Source: Phycisphaerales bacterium (lineage in GTDB: Bacteria > Planctomycetota > Phycisphaerae > Phycisphaerales > UBA1924). From it: DNA of 64,000 nucleotides. The DNA lies in the NCBI GenBank assembly GCA_029213305.1, contig JARGPA010000012.1:47038-111037 (forward strand), given 5' to 3'. Both the position numbers and the translations under genes were made by a program. The notes beneath the pieces are model-generated. The model was not told where the DNA came from and did not search any database. It saw only the letters and a list, made by a program, of their open reading frames with translations. Positions 33,675 through 42,668 of the stretch are shown piece by piece (position 1 is the stretch's first letter; each line of letters starts with the position of its first letter).

Positions 33675-34667
33675 ATGATTGAGAACGAACGCATTGTTGT
33701 TACCGGCGCGGCGGGATTTATTGGATCTCATCTTTGCCGAGCTTTGCTCGCACAAGGCGCGTCGGTTGTTGGAGTTGACAACTTCGATCCGTATTACAGC
33801 CGAGAGAGAAAAGATCTAAACCTAGACACGATTTCAAAGTCTGATAGAGCAAACCGATTCGAGTTCTACGAAATCGATGTTTGCGATCAAAGCGCGATCA
33901 CAGATGTGCTCAAAGCGCAGGACACAACGGGGATTGTCCACTTAGCTGCGAAGGCTGGGGTTCGACCAAGCATTGCTGATCCTGTTGGATATAGCAAAGC
34001 AAATGTGCTGGGAACCCAGAGTGTTCTCAGCGCTGCAACAGAACATGGGTGCAAACGAGTGATTTGCGCATCTTCAAGCTCTGTCTATGGTAACAACAAG
34101 AAGGTTCCCTTTAGCGAAACAGACCCTGTGAATCACCCGATCTCGCCGTATGCCGCTACGAAAGTGAGTTGCGAACTCATCGCACACGCACATCATCACA
34201 TTACAAAGTTACCTGTTGCGATGCTTCGATTCTTCACTGTGTTTGGTCCAGGACAGCGCCCGGATCTTGCGATGAGCTTGTTCTTATCAAAAATCAGTGA
34301 AGGCAGCCCAATCAACAAGTTTGGTGACGGTACAAGTTCGCGTGACTACACCTATATTGCGGATATTGTTTCAGGGATCATCGCATCATATTTAAAGATC
34401 GATGACTTTGGATTTCGAGTATGGAATCTGGGAGGAGATCACCCAACAACTCTTAACGAGATGATCGAAACAATCTCACAAGTTGTAGGCGAAAAAGCGA
34501 TCATTCACGAAATGGGAATGCAACCAGGTGATGTTGATCAAACTTGGGCTGACCTTTCTCGTTCTTATAAAGAGCTTGGTTACAAATCCTCAACCTCTAT
34601 CCGAGAAGGTCTCGAATCGCAATGGGCTTGGATGCAATCAAATCTTCATGTTGTGAACCCTAAATGA
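33675..34667 (+). CDS. NAD-dependent sugar epimerase (UDP-glucuronate 4-epimerase-like)
   Basis: 330 residues from ATG 33675; an ATG at 33576 adds 33 polar residues outside the fold. Rossmann loop VVTGAAGFIGSHLC (residues 8-21), VDNFDPYYSRERKDLNL (a signature of UDP-glucuronate 4-epimerases), SSSVYGNNKKVPFSE, SPYAATKVSCEL with catalytic Tyr159 and Lys163, and LRFFTVFGPGQRPDLAM. It would supply UDP-galacturonate or a related sugar for surface polysaccharide. The stop overlaps the ATG of the sulfotransferase gene by four bases. Confidence 0.85.
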   Translation: MIENERIVVTGAAGFIGSHLCRALLAQGASVVGVDNFDPYYSRERKDLNLDTISKSDRANRFEFYEIDVCDQSAITDVLKAQDTTGIVHLAAKAGVRPSIADPVGYSKANVLGTQSVLSAATEHGCKRVICASSSSVYGNNKKVPFSETDPVNHPISPYAATKVSCELIAHAHHHITKLPVAMLRFFTVFGPGQRPDLAMSLFLSKISEGSPINKFGDGTSSRDYTYIADIVSGIIASYLKIDDFGFRVWNLGGDHPTTLNEMIETISQVVGEKAIIHEMGMQPGDVDQTWADLSRSYKELGYKSSTSIREGLESQWAWMQSNLHVVNPK

Positions 34668-35473
34668 CAAGTCAACGAACAAAGCAGAACCGGCGCAAAC
34701 CCACGATCCGAGTCATACGAAATCTTGCTCGTTCAGGGGGAACCTTGATTGGCAAATGCCTTGGGTGCATGGATCATGTCACAATGATCTCTGAGTTTCA
34801 TCCGTCGGATCTCAATACAACTCAACCGATGAAGCAGGCGCACGAGTGGTTTGGACTCGTTGACAACAAAGATATTCAAAGATGGAAGGTTCGGCCTCCA
34901 ACTGCGTTTCAGTTCGTGTCAATCTGTGAAACGAGAGCAAACGCTCGAGGCGACTCACTTTTGATTCGTGATTGGTCCCATTTGGACTACATTGGAGTGC
35001 CGTTTACTAAACCCCAGTTCGGGTTTGCACTTGCAGACATACTTGATGGAGCATACGAACTGAAAACTGCAACCACAGTCCGCCATCCGATCGATCAGTA
35101 TTTATCGTTACTTCAAATACCTTTTGTCTCTTCTAAGTTGAGTTTCGATTGCTATATCCATGGCTGTTTTAAGTTTGCACAATTCGCTAACGAACACGGA
35201 TTCTATCGATACGAAGATTTCACGAGCAATCCAGATTCAGTGTTGCAATCCTTATGCGAGGATCTTGATCTGGAATATGACGGATCGTACAAACAAAAAT
35301 GGTTTTCTTACACCAAGATAACTGGGGATACCCAACAAGCAATCGGTCGGGGCGCCACGAAAAAAACCATCGAATCGTTTGATCGCAAGCCGATCGCAGA
35401 TGATGTCATTGCAAAGTTTCGTGCAAACTCTGAATATCAACAAGCATGCGAACTGCTTGGGTATGCGCCTTAA
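34664..35473 (+). CDS. Sulfotransferase-like protein
   Basis: 269 residues with the P-loop of PAPS-dependent enzymes near the start: RVIRNLARSGGTLIGKCL, and a second block ATTVRHPIDQYLSLLQ (Arg and Ser of the 3'-phosphate loop), then GFYRYEDFTSNPDSVLQSL. The substrate may be a sugar, since it is coupled to an epimerase gene, but protein or lipid acceptors are possible. Only about 25% of the length is recognisable as the family; the rest is not. It is convergent with another sulfotransferase gene ten bases away. Confidence 0.7.
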   Translation: MTSQRTKQNRRKPTIRVIRNLARSGGTLIGKCLGCMDHVTMISEFHPSDLNTTQPMKQAHEWFGLVDNKDIQRWKVRPPTAFQFVSICETRANARGDSLLIRDWSHLDYIGVPFTKPQFGFALADILDGAYELKTATTVRHPIDQYLSLLQIPFVSSKLSFDCYIHGCFKFAQFANEHGFYRYEDFTSNPDSVLQSLCEDLDLEYDGSYKQKWFSYTKITGDTQQAIGRGATKKTIESFDRKPIADDVIAKFRANSEYQQACELLGYAP

Positions 35474-35482
35474 TCGAAATAA

Positions 35483-36280
35483 TCATTCAAAGAAGTATCC
35501 ATTCTCACTCATCGGTTGAGCGAATGCATCACGAAATGCGCTCTCCAAACTGGGCGATATCGACGCGAGCGATTGCCCGGATTTTCCTGTGTTCATAAAG
35601 TATGTTTTAGATTGACGCGCCCCTTGTGTCCCTACAAACAATGACTTTGGTTTGTTTGCAGACCCAGCCTTCTTAGGGCTTTGGTGTTTTTCTCGGATCT
35701 CCATCGCGCGCATCGAATCAAACGAACTGCTTTTTACTGCTTGGGTTATTCGATCCTCATCAATGTCAAGACCAATAAAATCGATCATTGCTTTTAAAGA
35801 TTCTGATGTGTTTGATTTGAGATCCTCATACTTCACAGTGAGTACTGGAAAACTATTGTTCCTTTGCCAAGATTCGATGTGTGATTTCCAGTTTCCAAAC
35901 CCGATTGATTGGAACTCCGAATCTCCAAGCGATGTAATAAATCGCTTTGCATACATCTCGTCTGACATCTGATCCTGTGTCATCCCTGCTAATCGACGAT
36001 AGTTCAACGCAGAGAAAAGTACATCGCGCGGATCGCGGATGATGAGAACCGCTTTTTCGGTTTGAGTTATCTTTGGGTGCTTCTCAGAATATGCGAAGTG
36101 GGTCTTGCAAAGCAATCTGTCAGTTGTCGGCGGATCAAACGGGATTGGACGATGGATATCTGGAATTTTCCGAGCAATATCAAGCGACTCTTTCGGCTGG
36201 CCATAGATCGCGTTATACAAAAGAAACCGAACCCATGTGTTTCCAGACTTTGGATAAGATGCGAGCCAGACTATCCCCAT
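35483..36280 (-). CDS. Sulfotransferase domain protein
   Basis: 265 residues from ATG 36280. Clear PAPS motifs: 5'-phosphosulfate loop WLASYPKSGNTWVRF (residues 5-19) and 3'-phosphate loop VLIIRDPRDVLFSALNYRRL, later KYEDLKSNTSESLKAMIDF and the C-terminal GQSLASISPSLESAF. It is of the cytosolic-type family acting on small molecules or glycans. The ATG shares its A with the stop of the O-GlcNAc transferase gene, so both are read as one unit with dxr. Sulfation of glycosylated proteins is a possible joint role (inference). Confidence 0.88.
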   Translation of the reverse strand: MGIVWLASYPKSGNTWVRFLLYNAIYGQPKESLDIARKIPDIHRPIPFDPPTTDRLLCKTHFAYSEKHPKITQTEKAVLIIRDPRDVLFSALNYRRLAGMTQDQMSDEMYAKRFITSLGDSEFQSIGFGNWKSHIESWQRNNSFPVLTVKYEDLKSNTSESLKAMIDFIGLDIDEDRITQAVKSSSFDSMRAMEIREKHQSPKKAGSANKPKSLFVGTQGARQSKTYFMNTGKSGQSLASISPSLESAFRDAFAQPMSENGYFFE

Positions 36281-38106
36281 TAGTTGCCCCCTTGACGATC
36301 GCACCAAGATTGCCAGAGTTGACGATAAACACGCTCGATTTTATGTGTATATGCCTGTTGATCAATTAGGGATGAATTTGAAACTGCTTCTCTTATGTTC
36401 AATCGGTCAGACGAGGTCCGAACTCCGTTTGAAACAAGTTTGGTTGCAATCTCAATATACTCTTCAACTGTGTTCGCAATGAACTCGTTACACCCGGCCG
36501 TCTCAAGTAATGATGCGCTTACTCGTCCGGCGTGCGCATTCCCAAGCAAAGTAATCATGGGGACCCCCATCCAAAGTGATTCACAAGTTGTCGTCGTCCC
36601 TGTATACGGAAATGTGTCAAGCGAGCAATCAACTTGATTATAAAGATCCAAATGTTCTCTATTAGTCGGGGTCCTACCCCAAAGCGATATCCGCGCAGGA
36701 TCAACGGAAAGAGCTTCAAATCTTTTCAGGATATCATGTTGAACCTCTGATTCTGCAAGCCGTGAAGACTTGAGAACCAGTCGTGATGTGGGGTTTGCGA
36801 TGAGGATCTTTGCCCACGCAGAGAAGGTGCTCGGAGACATCTTCCTTAAATCATTGAAGGACCCAAAAGTAAACGATCTATCCTGCTCGGGTTCACATAT
36901 TTCAGGCGCATTCTCTGGAGGTTGATAACAGAGGAAACATCCCTCAACCCGGACGAGTTGTTCCGTCGCGAGATTGTCCGCGTCTGGGGTTGGGTCAGTT
37001 ACTTCGTCAACAATTCGTGCGTCGATTGATTCGAGACCAGTTGTATTCCCATATCCGATAGCGCTGATTGAAACCGGTGCTGGTTTCGCTGCAAAAAGCG
37101 GGAGCTGGTTTGACGCAAAGTGCCCTGTGAGTTCGACAAAGATATCGAGTCGATCTTGGACAACTTGTTTGTGTGTTTGTGCGATCCCGTTGGGCATCAC
37201 TCGAAAGATATCTGCATATTCCTCGAATCGAGCTGTCACATCATCACGGTATGAAGATGTTGAGTACAAATACAACTCGAACTGCGACCGATCGAGATGC
37301 TTAAAAATTGGTTCGACAAAGTATGCGATTGAATGTGTTTGAAAGTCAGGTGAGATAAACCCTATTCGAATCCGTTTGTTCGGATCTGCAATGTTTGAAT
37401 ACCCCTTGGGCAAACCAACTCGTCTCTGTACACATTTTCCAAATGCTTGATGAATATCAAACACCTGCTCCGGGGAAAGTTGATCGTCATAACTTGCAAA
37501 CATCGCCAAACTGTCGTGCATGATTGGATTGTCTGCGAACTTATCCATTGACGATTGCATAAGTTCAACTGCTCGATGAGCGTTTGCGATATCAGATTCA
37601 AGCAGTGCAAGATTCATGACCGCTTCATGATTGTTTGGAAAATGAACTATCGAATGATTGAGCGTTTCCTTTGCAAGCTCGATCTTTCCTGTTTGCTGAT
37701 ATGCAACCCCAAGAGCTGAATATGCTTGTTGTGATTTATTGTTTAAATGTATCGATTTTTTGAGTGGCTCAACCGCAAGTTCGTACTTACCGCCCTGAAC
37801 TAAAATGGTTCCCAATGTGCTTTGGTACTCAGCAATCTGAGGATCACCTTTTATTGCTCTCTCTGCATAGTAAACCGCTTGATCAAAGAGCCTGGATTGA
37901 GCATAAAAAACTGACGCGACATGATTTACTTCAGGTAACGCGGGGTATTTTTTGAGTAGGCTTGGAATCGTTGTTGATACTCGTTGCCCATTTCCAGATT
38001 GAACTTCTTTGAGAACTTCTGTGAGCTGTTGCCGAATTTTTTCTCTTTGCGCCAACGAAACCGCTGAGTCTTTCTTCGTTTTTTTACCTTTATGCGAAGG
38101 ACTCAT
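36280..38106 (-). CDS. TPR protein with SPINDLY-type O-linked GlcNAc transferase domain
   Basis: 608 residues from ATG 38106. A Lys-rich start, then about five TPR units (YAERAIKGDPQIAEYQSTLG, YELAVEPLKKSIHLNNKSQQ, IELAKETLNHSIVHFPNNHE), then a GT41 catalytic part: IRIGFISPDFQTHSIAYFVE, FVELTGHFASNQLPLFAAKP, APVSISAIGYGNTTGLESID, TFGSFNDLRKMSPSTFSAWA, CSLDTFPYTGTTTTCESLWM and GRVSASLLETAGCNEFI. Family members add GlcNAc or fucose to Ser/Thr of proteins; some bacterial ones modify flagellin or adhesins. It is between dxr (ATG overlaps TGA) and a sulfotransferase. Confidence 0.88.
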   Translation of the reverse strand: MSPSHKGKKTKKDSAVSLAQREKIRQQLTEVLKEVQSGNGQRVSTTIPSLLKKYPALPEVNHVASVFYAQSRLFDQAVYYAERAIKGDPQIAEYQSTLGTILVQGGKYELAVEPLKKSIHLNNKSQQAYSALGVAYQQTGKIELAKETLNHSIVHFPNNHEAVMNLALLESDIANAHRAVELMQSSMDKFADNPIMHDSLAMFASYDDQLSPEQVFDIHQAFGKCVQRRVGLPKGYSNIADPNKRIRIGFISPDFQTHSIAYFVEPIFKHLDRSQFELYLYSTSSYRDDVTARFEEYADIFRVMPNGIAQTHKQVVQDRLDIFVELTGHFASNQLPLFAAKPAPVSISAIGYGNTTGLESIDARIVDEVTDPTPDADNLATEQLVRVEGCFLCYQPPENAPEICEPEQDRSFTFGSFNDLRKMSPSTFSAWAKILIANPTSRLVLKSSRLAESEVQHDILKRFEALSVDPARISLWGRTPTNREHLDLYNQVDCSLDTFPYTGTTTTCESLWMGVPMITLLGNAHAGRVSASLLETAGCNEFIANTVEEYIEIATKLVSNGVRTSSDRLNIREAVSNSSLIDQQAYTHKIERVYRQLWQSWCDRQGGN

Positions 38107-39347
38107 TGGATATGCTCCGCCCTTGTTGTGCAAAGTTGAATAACATAGTCTCGAGCCCTTTGATCCGCTTGATACACGTCGTCTAAGCTCGAGATCGTTT
38201 CAAACTCAATGTTATCCATCGCGCTCTGAACGCACTCATCGATCTGCCCAAAGTTAATGTCCCCATTTAAGTACGCGTGAACCGCTTGTTCGTTTGAAGC
38301 GTTGAGAACTGCTCCTGCGGATTTACCTATTCGGATTGCGTTCATTGCAAGTTCAATTGCTGGGAATCGCATTGGATCAATCTCAACAAAGTCTAATCGA
38401 GAGTGTTTGGTAACATCGAGTCGATCCGCACTTCCATCAAACCTTGTCGGCCAAGACATTGCGTACTGGATTGGGGATTTCATGTCAGGTGCGCCGAGCT
38501 GCGCCATCACCGATCCATCATTCGATTCCACAAACGCGTGAATGATTGATTGCGGATGAATCACCGCGTCGAGCTGATCAGCGCCAACCCCAAAGAGCCA
38601 ATGCGCTTCAATGAGTTCAAGTGCTTTGTTCATCAGTGTCGCACTATCAATGGTAACCTTGGTGCCCATTGACCAGTTTGGGTGATTCAATGCGTCTGCG
38701 ATCTGAGCATTTTGTATTTCATGTCGAGATTGATTACGGAACGGCCCGCCTGATGCAGTGAGCGTAATCTTGCGAACCCCTTCGGGCAATCCCATCGGAG
38801 GCGCATACAACTCGTGTGCAAATGATTGAAGACATTGCCAAACCCCCGCATGTTCGGAGTCAACTGGAAAAATTCGAGCACCCGAACGACGAGCAGCATC
38901 AACCACTAATGACCCTGCAGCTACCAAGGTTTCTTTGTTTGCAAGCGCAACATCAATCCCTCGATCAAGCGATTCAAGAATTGCATCAAGCCCTGCGACA
39001 CCAACCACAGCACCAACTACAAGATCACATTCCACTTCCTGAATGAGCTGGAGAGCGGCACCTTTTCCAACTCGCACATTCAATGATGAAGGCGCAGACG
39101 ATTCACACAGAGCAACATCTTTTACTCCAAGCGCCTGCGCTTGTTCGAAAAGCTCACCCTGACTAGATCGAGCAGCGAGTCCGACAACCTGAAATCGGCG
39201 CGCCGTTGAATTATCTTTGTGCAGTCGATTAAGATGATTGATGACATCAATTGATTGCACGCCGACAGAACCTGTTGATCCCAAAATAATCACCCGACAC
39301 AGAGACTGTGTTGGGTCTGATTTCGAATTGGTATCGTGTATGCTCAC
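38103..39347 (-). CDS. dxr: 1-deoxy-D-xylulose 5-phosphate reductoisomerase
   Basis: Second step of the MEP isoprenoid pathway; NADPH-dependent. GTG start at 39347 with AAAGGAA before it. NADPH loop VIILGSTGSVGVQSIDVI, ANKETLVAAGSLV, PVDSEHAGVWQCLQ (metal ligands Asp, Glu), TASGGPFRN, HPNWSMGTKVTIDSATLMNK (flexible loop and substrate Lys/Glu) and ELIEAHWLFGV. 414 residues, slightly longer than E. coli Dxr (398). It follows rne by 23 bases, and its stop overlaps the O-GlcNAc transferase ATG. Confidence 0.95.
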   Translation of the reverse strand: MSIHDTNSKSDPTQSLCRVIILGSTGSVGVQSIDVINHLNRLHKDNSTARRFQVVGLAARSSQGELFEQAQALGVKDVALCESSAPSSLNVRVGKGAALQLIQEVECDLVVGAVVGVAGLDAILESLDRGIDVALANKETLVAAGSLVVDAARRSGARIFPVDSEHAGVWQCLQSFAHELYAPPMGLPEGVRKITLTASGGPFRNQSRHEIQNAQIADALNHPNWSMGTKVTIDSATLMNKALELIEAHWLFGVGADQLDAVIHPQSIIHAFVESNDGSVMAQLGAPDMKSPIQYAMSWPTRFDGSADRLDVTKHSRLDFVEIDPMRFPAIELAMNAIRIGKSAGAVLNASNEQAVHAYLNGDINFGQIDECVQSAMDNIEFETISSLDDVYQADQRARDYVIQLCTTRAEHIQ

Positions 39348-39370
39348 AACGATTCCTTTTCAGAAGTTGA

Positions 39371-42283
39371 TCATTCTAATCCGAGTTTAGCAAGCTCACT
39401 CGCAGAGAGTGTTCGTCTTGAGTTGGAATACAACCCACGGCGAGCCTTGGCCGGTTTTTCCGACTTGGGAGAATCAGTCTGCTTTGCAGCGCTTGCCTTT
39501 GGTTCCGATTTCGACTCAGACTGTTTCGTATCCGTTGCTTTCGAACGCGAGCGACGACGAGGGCGCTTCTCAGTTTTCGGCTTCGGTTCAGTTACGCGAT
39601 CTGCTTCTGGTTTTTCAGATGTTGATTCTGCCTTTGTTGACGATTCTTCATCAGTTGACTTGTTAGAAGCTGATTCAGCTCCTCCGCCCTTAACCGGCCT
39701 TCTTCGTGGGCGACGACGAGGACGTTTCTCGACAGTTTCATTTTCCGAGCTCGTATCGTTAGATTCATTTGCTTCGGGTGTGTCGCTGTCTTGATCAGCA
39801 CCTGACGATGCGTTTGATTCGGAATCCAGATTCTCTTCGCTGTTATTCTCTGATCGACCTCGGCCCCCACGACGGCGACGACGACGACGCTTCTTCTGAA
39901 CGGGTTCGCCGTTCTCGTCAAGCTCTACCGGATCATTATCATTGCTTGATCCTGAGTTCGAAGAATCATTCTGATCTGCAGAATCCTTCTTGGATTCTGA
40001 TGTTTCAGATTCAGTATTTGACTCTTCCGACTGGCTCTTTCCCCCACGACGACGGCGACGGCGCTTCTTCTTTGGTTGAGCATCAGAATCAGCATCTAGA
40101 TCACCCTCAACTGGTAGTGAGGCGTTCTCTGCTTGCTCGGCCTTCTTCGCAATTTCTTCAGCCAACTTCTTAACTGTTGTTTCATCAACCTCGTCCAACG
40201 GGTCCATTGCCCATGAACCATCAGGGGAACTCTCATCTCTCCATTCCACGACGTTGGGTTGCGATGCTTTGCCTTTAGCGGGCTTGAGTTTCTCAATTGC
40301 GATATCGGATCCGGATTCGTCATACGCATAAAACGAAACACGATCAATAGGCAAAGACTCTGACACACGTACATCAAGAGTTTTTCCAGAGACAAGTTCA
40401 ATTCGTGTCAAACTTGTGCGTCGAGTGGAAAGCAATGAACTTGCAACTCGAGGGTTCACAACAAGCTCGGCTCGATGCACCTTGTCATAATCGAGTAGTG
40501 CAGACAAATCCCGAAGCGCAGTTGATGCGACTGAGTCGGGTCGTTTGACCAATCCGCGGCCATGACACATTGGACAGTCTGCAAAGTGTTGCGATTCCAT
40601 TGAACCGCGCATCCGTTGACGGGTCATTTCGAGGAGACCAAACTGGGAAATAGGAGCTGTGCTCGTCTTTGCCCGATCTCGCTTGAGCCGTTCTGCGAAC
40701 CTTGCTTCGACTTCTTTTCGATGCGAAATGAATCGCATATCAATCATGTCGTTTACTACTAAACCGCCAAGATCACGCAGACGAAGTTGACGACAAATCG
40801 CATCAACTGCTTCGATGTTTGTTTTGAACGCGTTTGTTTCCGCGTCGCGAGCTGCTCGAGATTTACCAGAGTTGACATCAATCGCGACTAATGCTTCGGT
40901 TTGATCGATCACGAGTCGGCCACCGGATGGGAGCATAACTTCACGAGCATGGATTTCATTGATCTGGTTTTCAATTCCAAACGCGTGGAAGATTGGCTTT
41001 GTCCCAGTGTAATGCGATAGCTTTGCGCCAGATCGTGGAGCCGCGATTTTGATGAATCGTCCAACCCGTTTGAGTGCGGGTTCAGAATCAATAACGACTC
41101 TGCTCACTTCACTTGTTAACAGATCGCGTATTGAGCGAACAAGCAAATCAGATTCCGTATAAAGCAATCGAGGTTTACTACCACTCTTTCGACGAGCCTC
41201 CATGTCTTTCCATAGACGAGCAAGATAAGAGAGATCGCGTTTGAGTTCCGCTTTCGTACGATCAAAACCCGCGGTTCGAAGAATAAATCCGAATCCATCA
41301 GGAAGATCAAGTTGTGAGAGAATTTGCTTCGCTGCTTTGCGCTTGTCATCATCCTCTTCTTTGCGAGAGACCCCTACCTTGTCCATGCCAGGCATCATGA
41401 CCAAGAAACGACCCGGAATTGAGAGGTAGCTCGTCAATGTTGGACCCTTCGTTCCAACTCCCTCTTTGAGCACTTGAACAATTATCTCTTGTCCCCGCTT
41501 GAGACAATCCTGAATTGGTGGCCGACTCTTTCTCGGAGTCTTCTTTCCAACACGCTCTGTTTTGTCGTCGCCCTTGGCAAAGTATTGTGGATGAAGATCC
41601 GAGATGTGAAGAAAACCATTTTCCTCTGTCCCAAAGTCTACAAAGACTGCTTGTATCGAAGGCTCGATGTTCGCAACTTTACCAACATAGATATTGCCGA
41701 CTCTTGAAACCCGATCGGTTGGTTCAACCATGAGCTCTTCGAGTTTGCCGTCTTCAACCATTGCAACTCGACATTCTTCGCCGGGCACATAGTTGATGAT
41801 CATCTCAGCTTGAGATTTGGGGGCGATTGCTTTTACTGATGATGTTTTTTTGCTTGTTTTCTTAGTTGTTTTTTGCGATGTCTTCTTCGATCCACGAGGG
41901 CGCTTCACTCGCTGTGATGTTGGTTCATCGTCAGATTGATCACCTTGATCATTTTCAACTTCCGATTGCTCCTCGGATGAATCTCTGGAAGTTTCAACTG
42001 ATTCTTTGGTTTTTACAACTTGCTTTGTTGGTTGATCAACAAGAGCATCGGTTTCAACAGTTTCTGCTTCAACCTCTTCGACTTTCTTCGTTTTGCTCTC
42101 TGTTTTCTTCGCGGCTTTCTTCGCAACGCGCTTTGAAGTCTTCTTCTTAGTTGTTTTTTTAGAAGCTGTTTTCTTCGTTGTTTTTTTCGTCGACTTTTTC
42201 GTTGTTTTCTTAGTCGTCTTCGCGGGTGTCACTTCTGGAGTATCAGAAGATAGGTTGTCATCGTTCTTGGGTAAGTCTGTCAT
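39371..42283 (-). CDS. rne: RNase E/G family endoribonuclease with basic terminal arms
   Basis: 970 residues from ATG 42283. Residues about 1-150 are a low-complexity arm with Lys-Thr repeats (KKTTKKSTKKTTKK) like histone H1 tails and an acidic stretch. Then the catalytic core: S1 domain NIYVGKVANIEPSIQAVFVD with NGFLHISDLHPQYF, metal Asp in EALVAIDVNSGKS, second Asp in GGLVVNDMIDM, zinc-link CPMCHGRG. After about residue 660 comes a disordered acidic arm with four Arg blocks (KKKRRRRRRGG, KKRRRRRRRGGRGR, KRPRRRPRRRP, KRPRRRSRSK), expected RNA-binding sites. E. coli uses such an arm as degradosome scaffold; here no known docking motif is recognised. Starts the rne-dxr-OGT unit. Confidence 0.93.
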   Translation of the reverse strand: MTDLPKNDDNLSSDTPEVTPAKTTKKTTKKSTKKTTKKTASKKTTKKKTSKRVAKKAAKKTESKTKKVEEVEAETVETDALVDQPTKQVVKTKESVETSRDSSEEQSEVENDQGDQSDDEPTSQRVKRPRGSKKTSQKTTKKTSKKTSSVKAIAPKSQAEMIINYVPGEECRVAMVEDGKLEELMVEPTDRVSRVGNIYVGKVANIEPSIQAVFVDFGTEENGFLHISDLHPQYFAKGDDKTERVGKKTPRKSRPPIQDCLKRGQEIIVQVLKEGVGTKGPTLTSYLSIPGRFLVMMPGMDKVGVSRKEEDDDKRKAAKQILSQLDLPDGFGFILRTAGFDRTKAELKRDLSYLARLWKDMEARRKSGSKPRLLYTESDLLVRSIRDLLTSEVSRVVIDSEPALKRVGRFIKIAAPRSGAKLSHYTGTKPIFHAFGIENQINEIHAREVMLPSGGRLVIDQTEALVAIDVNSGKSRAARDAETNAFKTNIEAVDAICRQLRLRDLGGLVVNDMIDMRFISHRKEVEARFAERLKRDRAKTSTAPISQFGLLEMTRQRMRGSMESQHFADCPMCHGRGLVKRPDSVASTALRDLSALLDYDKVHRAELVVNPRVASSLLSTRRTSLTRIELVSGKTLDVRVSESLPIDRVSFYAYDESGSDIAIEKLKPAKGKASQPNVVEWRDESSPDGSWAMDPLDEVDETTVKKLAEEIAKKAEQAENASLPVEGDLDADSDAQPKKKRRRRRRGGKSQSEESNTESETSESKKDSADQNDSSNSGSSNDNDPVELDENGEPVQKKRRRRRRRGGRGRSENNSEENLDSESNASSGADQDSDTPEANESNDTSSENETVEKRPRRRPRRRPVKGGGAESASNKSTDEESSTKAESTSEKPEADRVTEPKPKTEKRPRRRSRSKATDTKQSESKSEPKASAAKQTDSPKSEKPAKARRGLYSNSRRTLSASELAKLGLE

Positions 42284-42668
42284 TTGATTGACCTTATTGG
42301 TCAGTTTGCATTCGTATACAGGCATTGAAACATCGCCCATACGCATTGGTGCGTACGAGTTGATTCTGAATGGCTGTCAAACTTTGAAGATGCGTATACA
42401 CGCGATGCTCACTGAAATGTGTAGCAGCAACCGGCATCAACATCCTAAGTCACGCGTACGACATCGATGATGTCATAAACGCTTGAACAGTGTTTCGATG
42501 AGCACAACAGTGCGTCATAACGAGGGACACCGGGATGGTCAGACGGCCTGTCGCATGAAACTAGGATGCTTCGTGCGGCGGCTGCGTCGTTGTTTTTTGC
42601 CGAGAATCAATCACCGGACTCCGATCATATTGCTGCGCACAGCTGTCGGGCGGCCACGAATTCATGAT
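42284..42668. other. Leader and promoter gap of rne, 385 bases
   Basis: Between ptsI (ends 42669) and the rne start. RNase E genes often carry long leaders for self-regulation. On the minus strand it includes CAAAAAACAACGACGCAGCC and alternating GC-rich blocks, but no perfect hairpin with T-run was recognised for ptsI. No gene-like frame on either strand has family likeness. Confidence 0.45.

Noticed and set aside
39336..39794. Long plus-strand reading frame opposite the end of rne
   Set aside because: It is the mirror of the low-complexity Arg/Ser/Glu codons of RNase E, with no ribosome site or family likeness.
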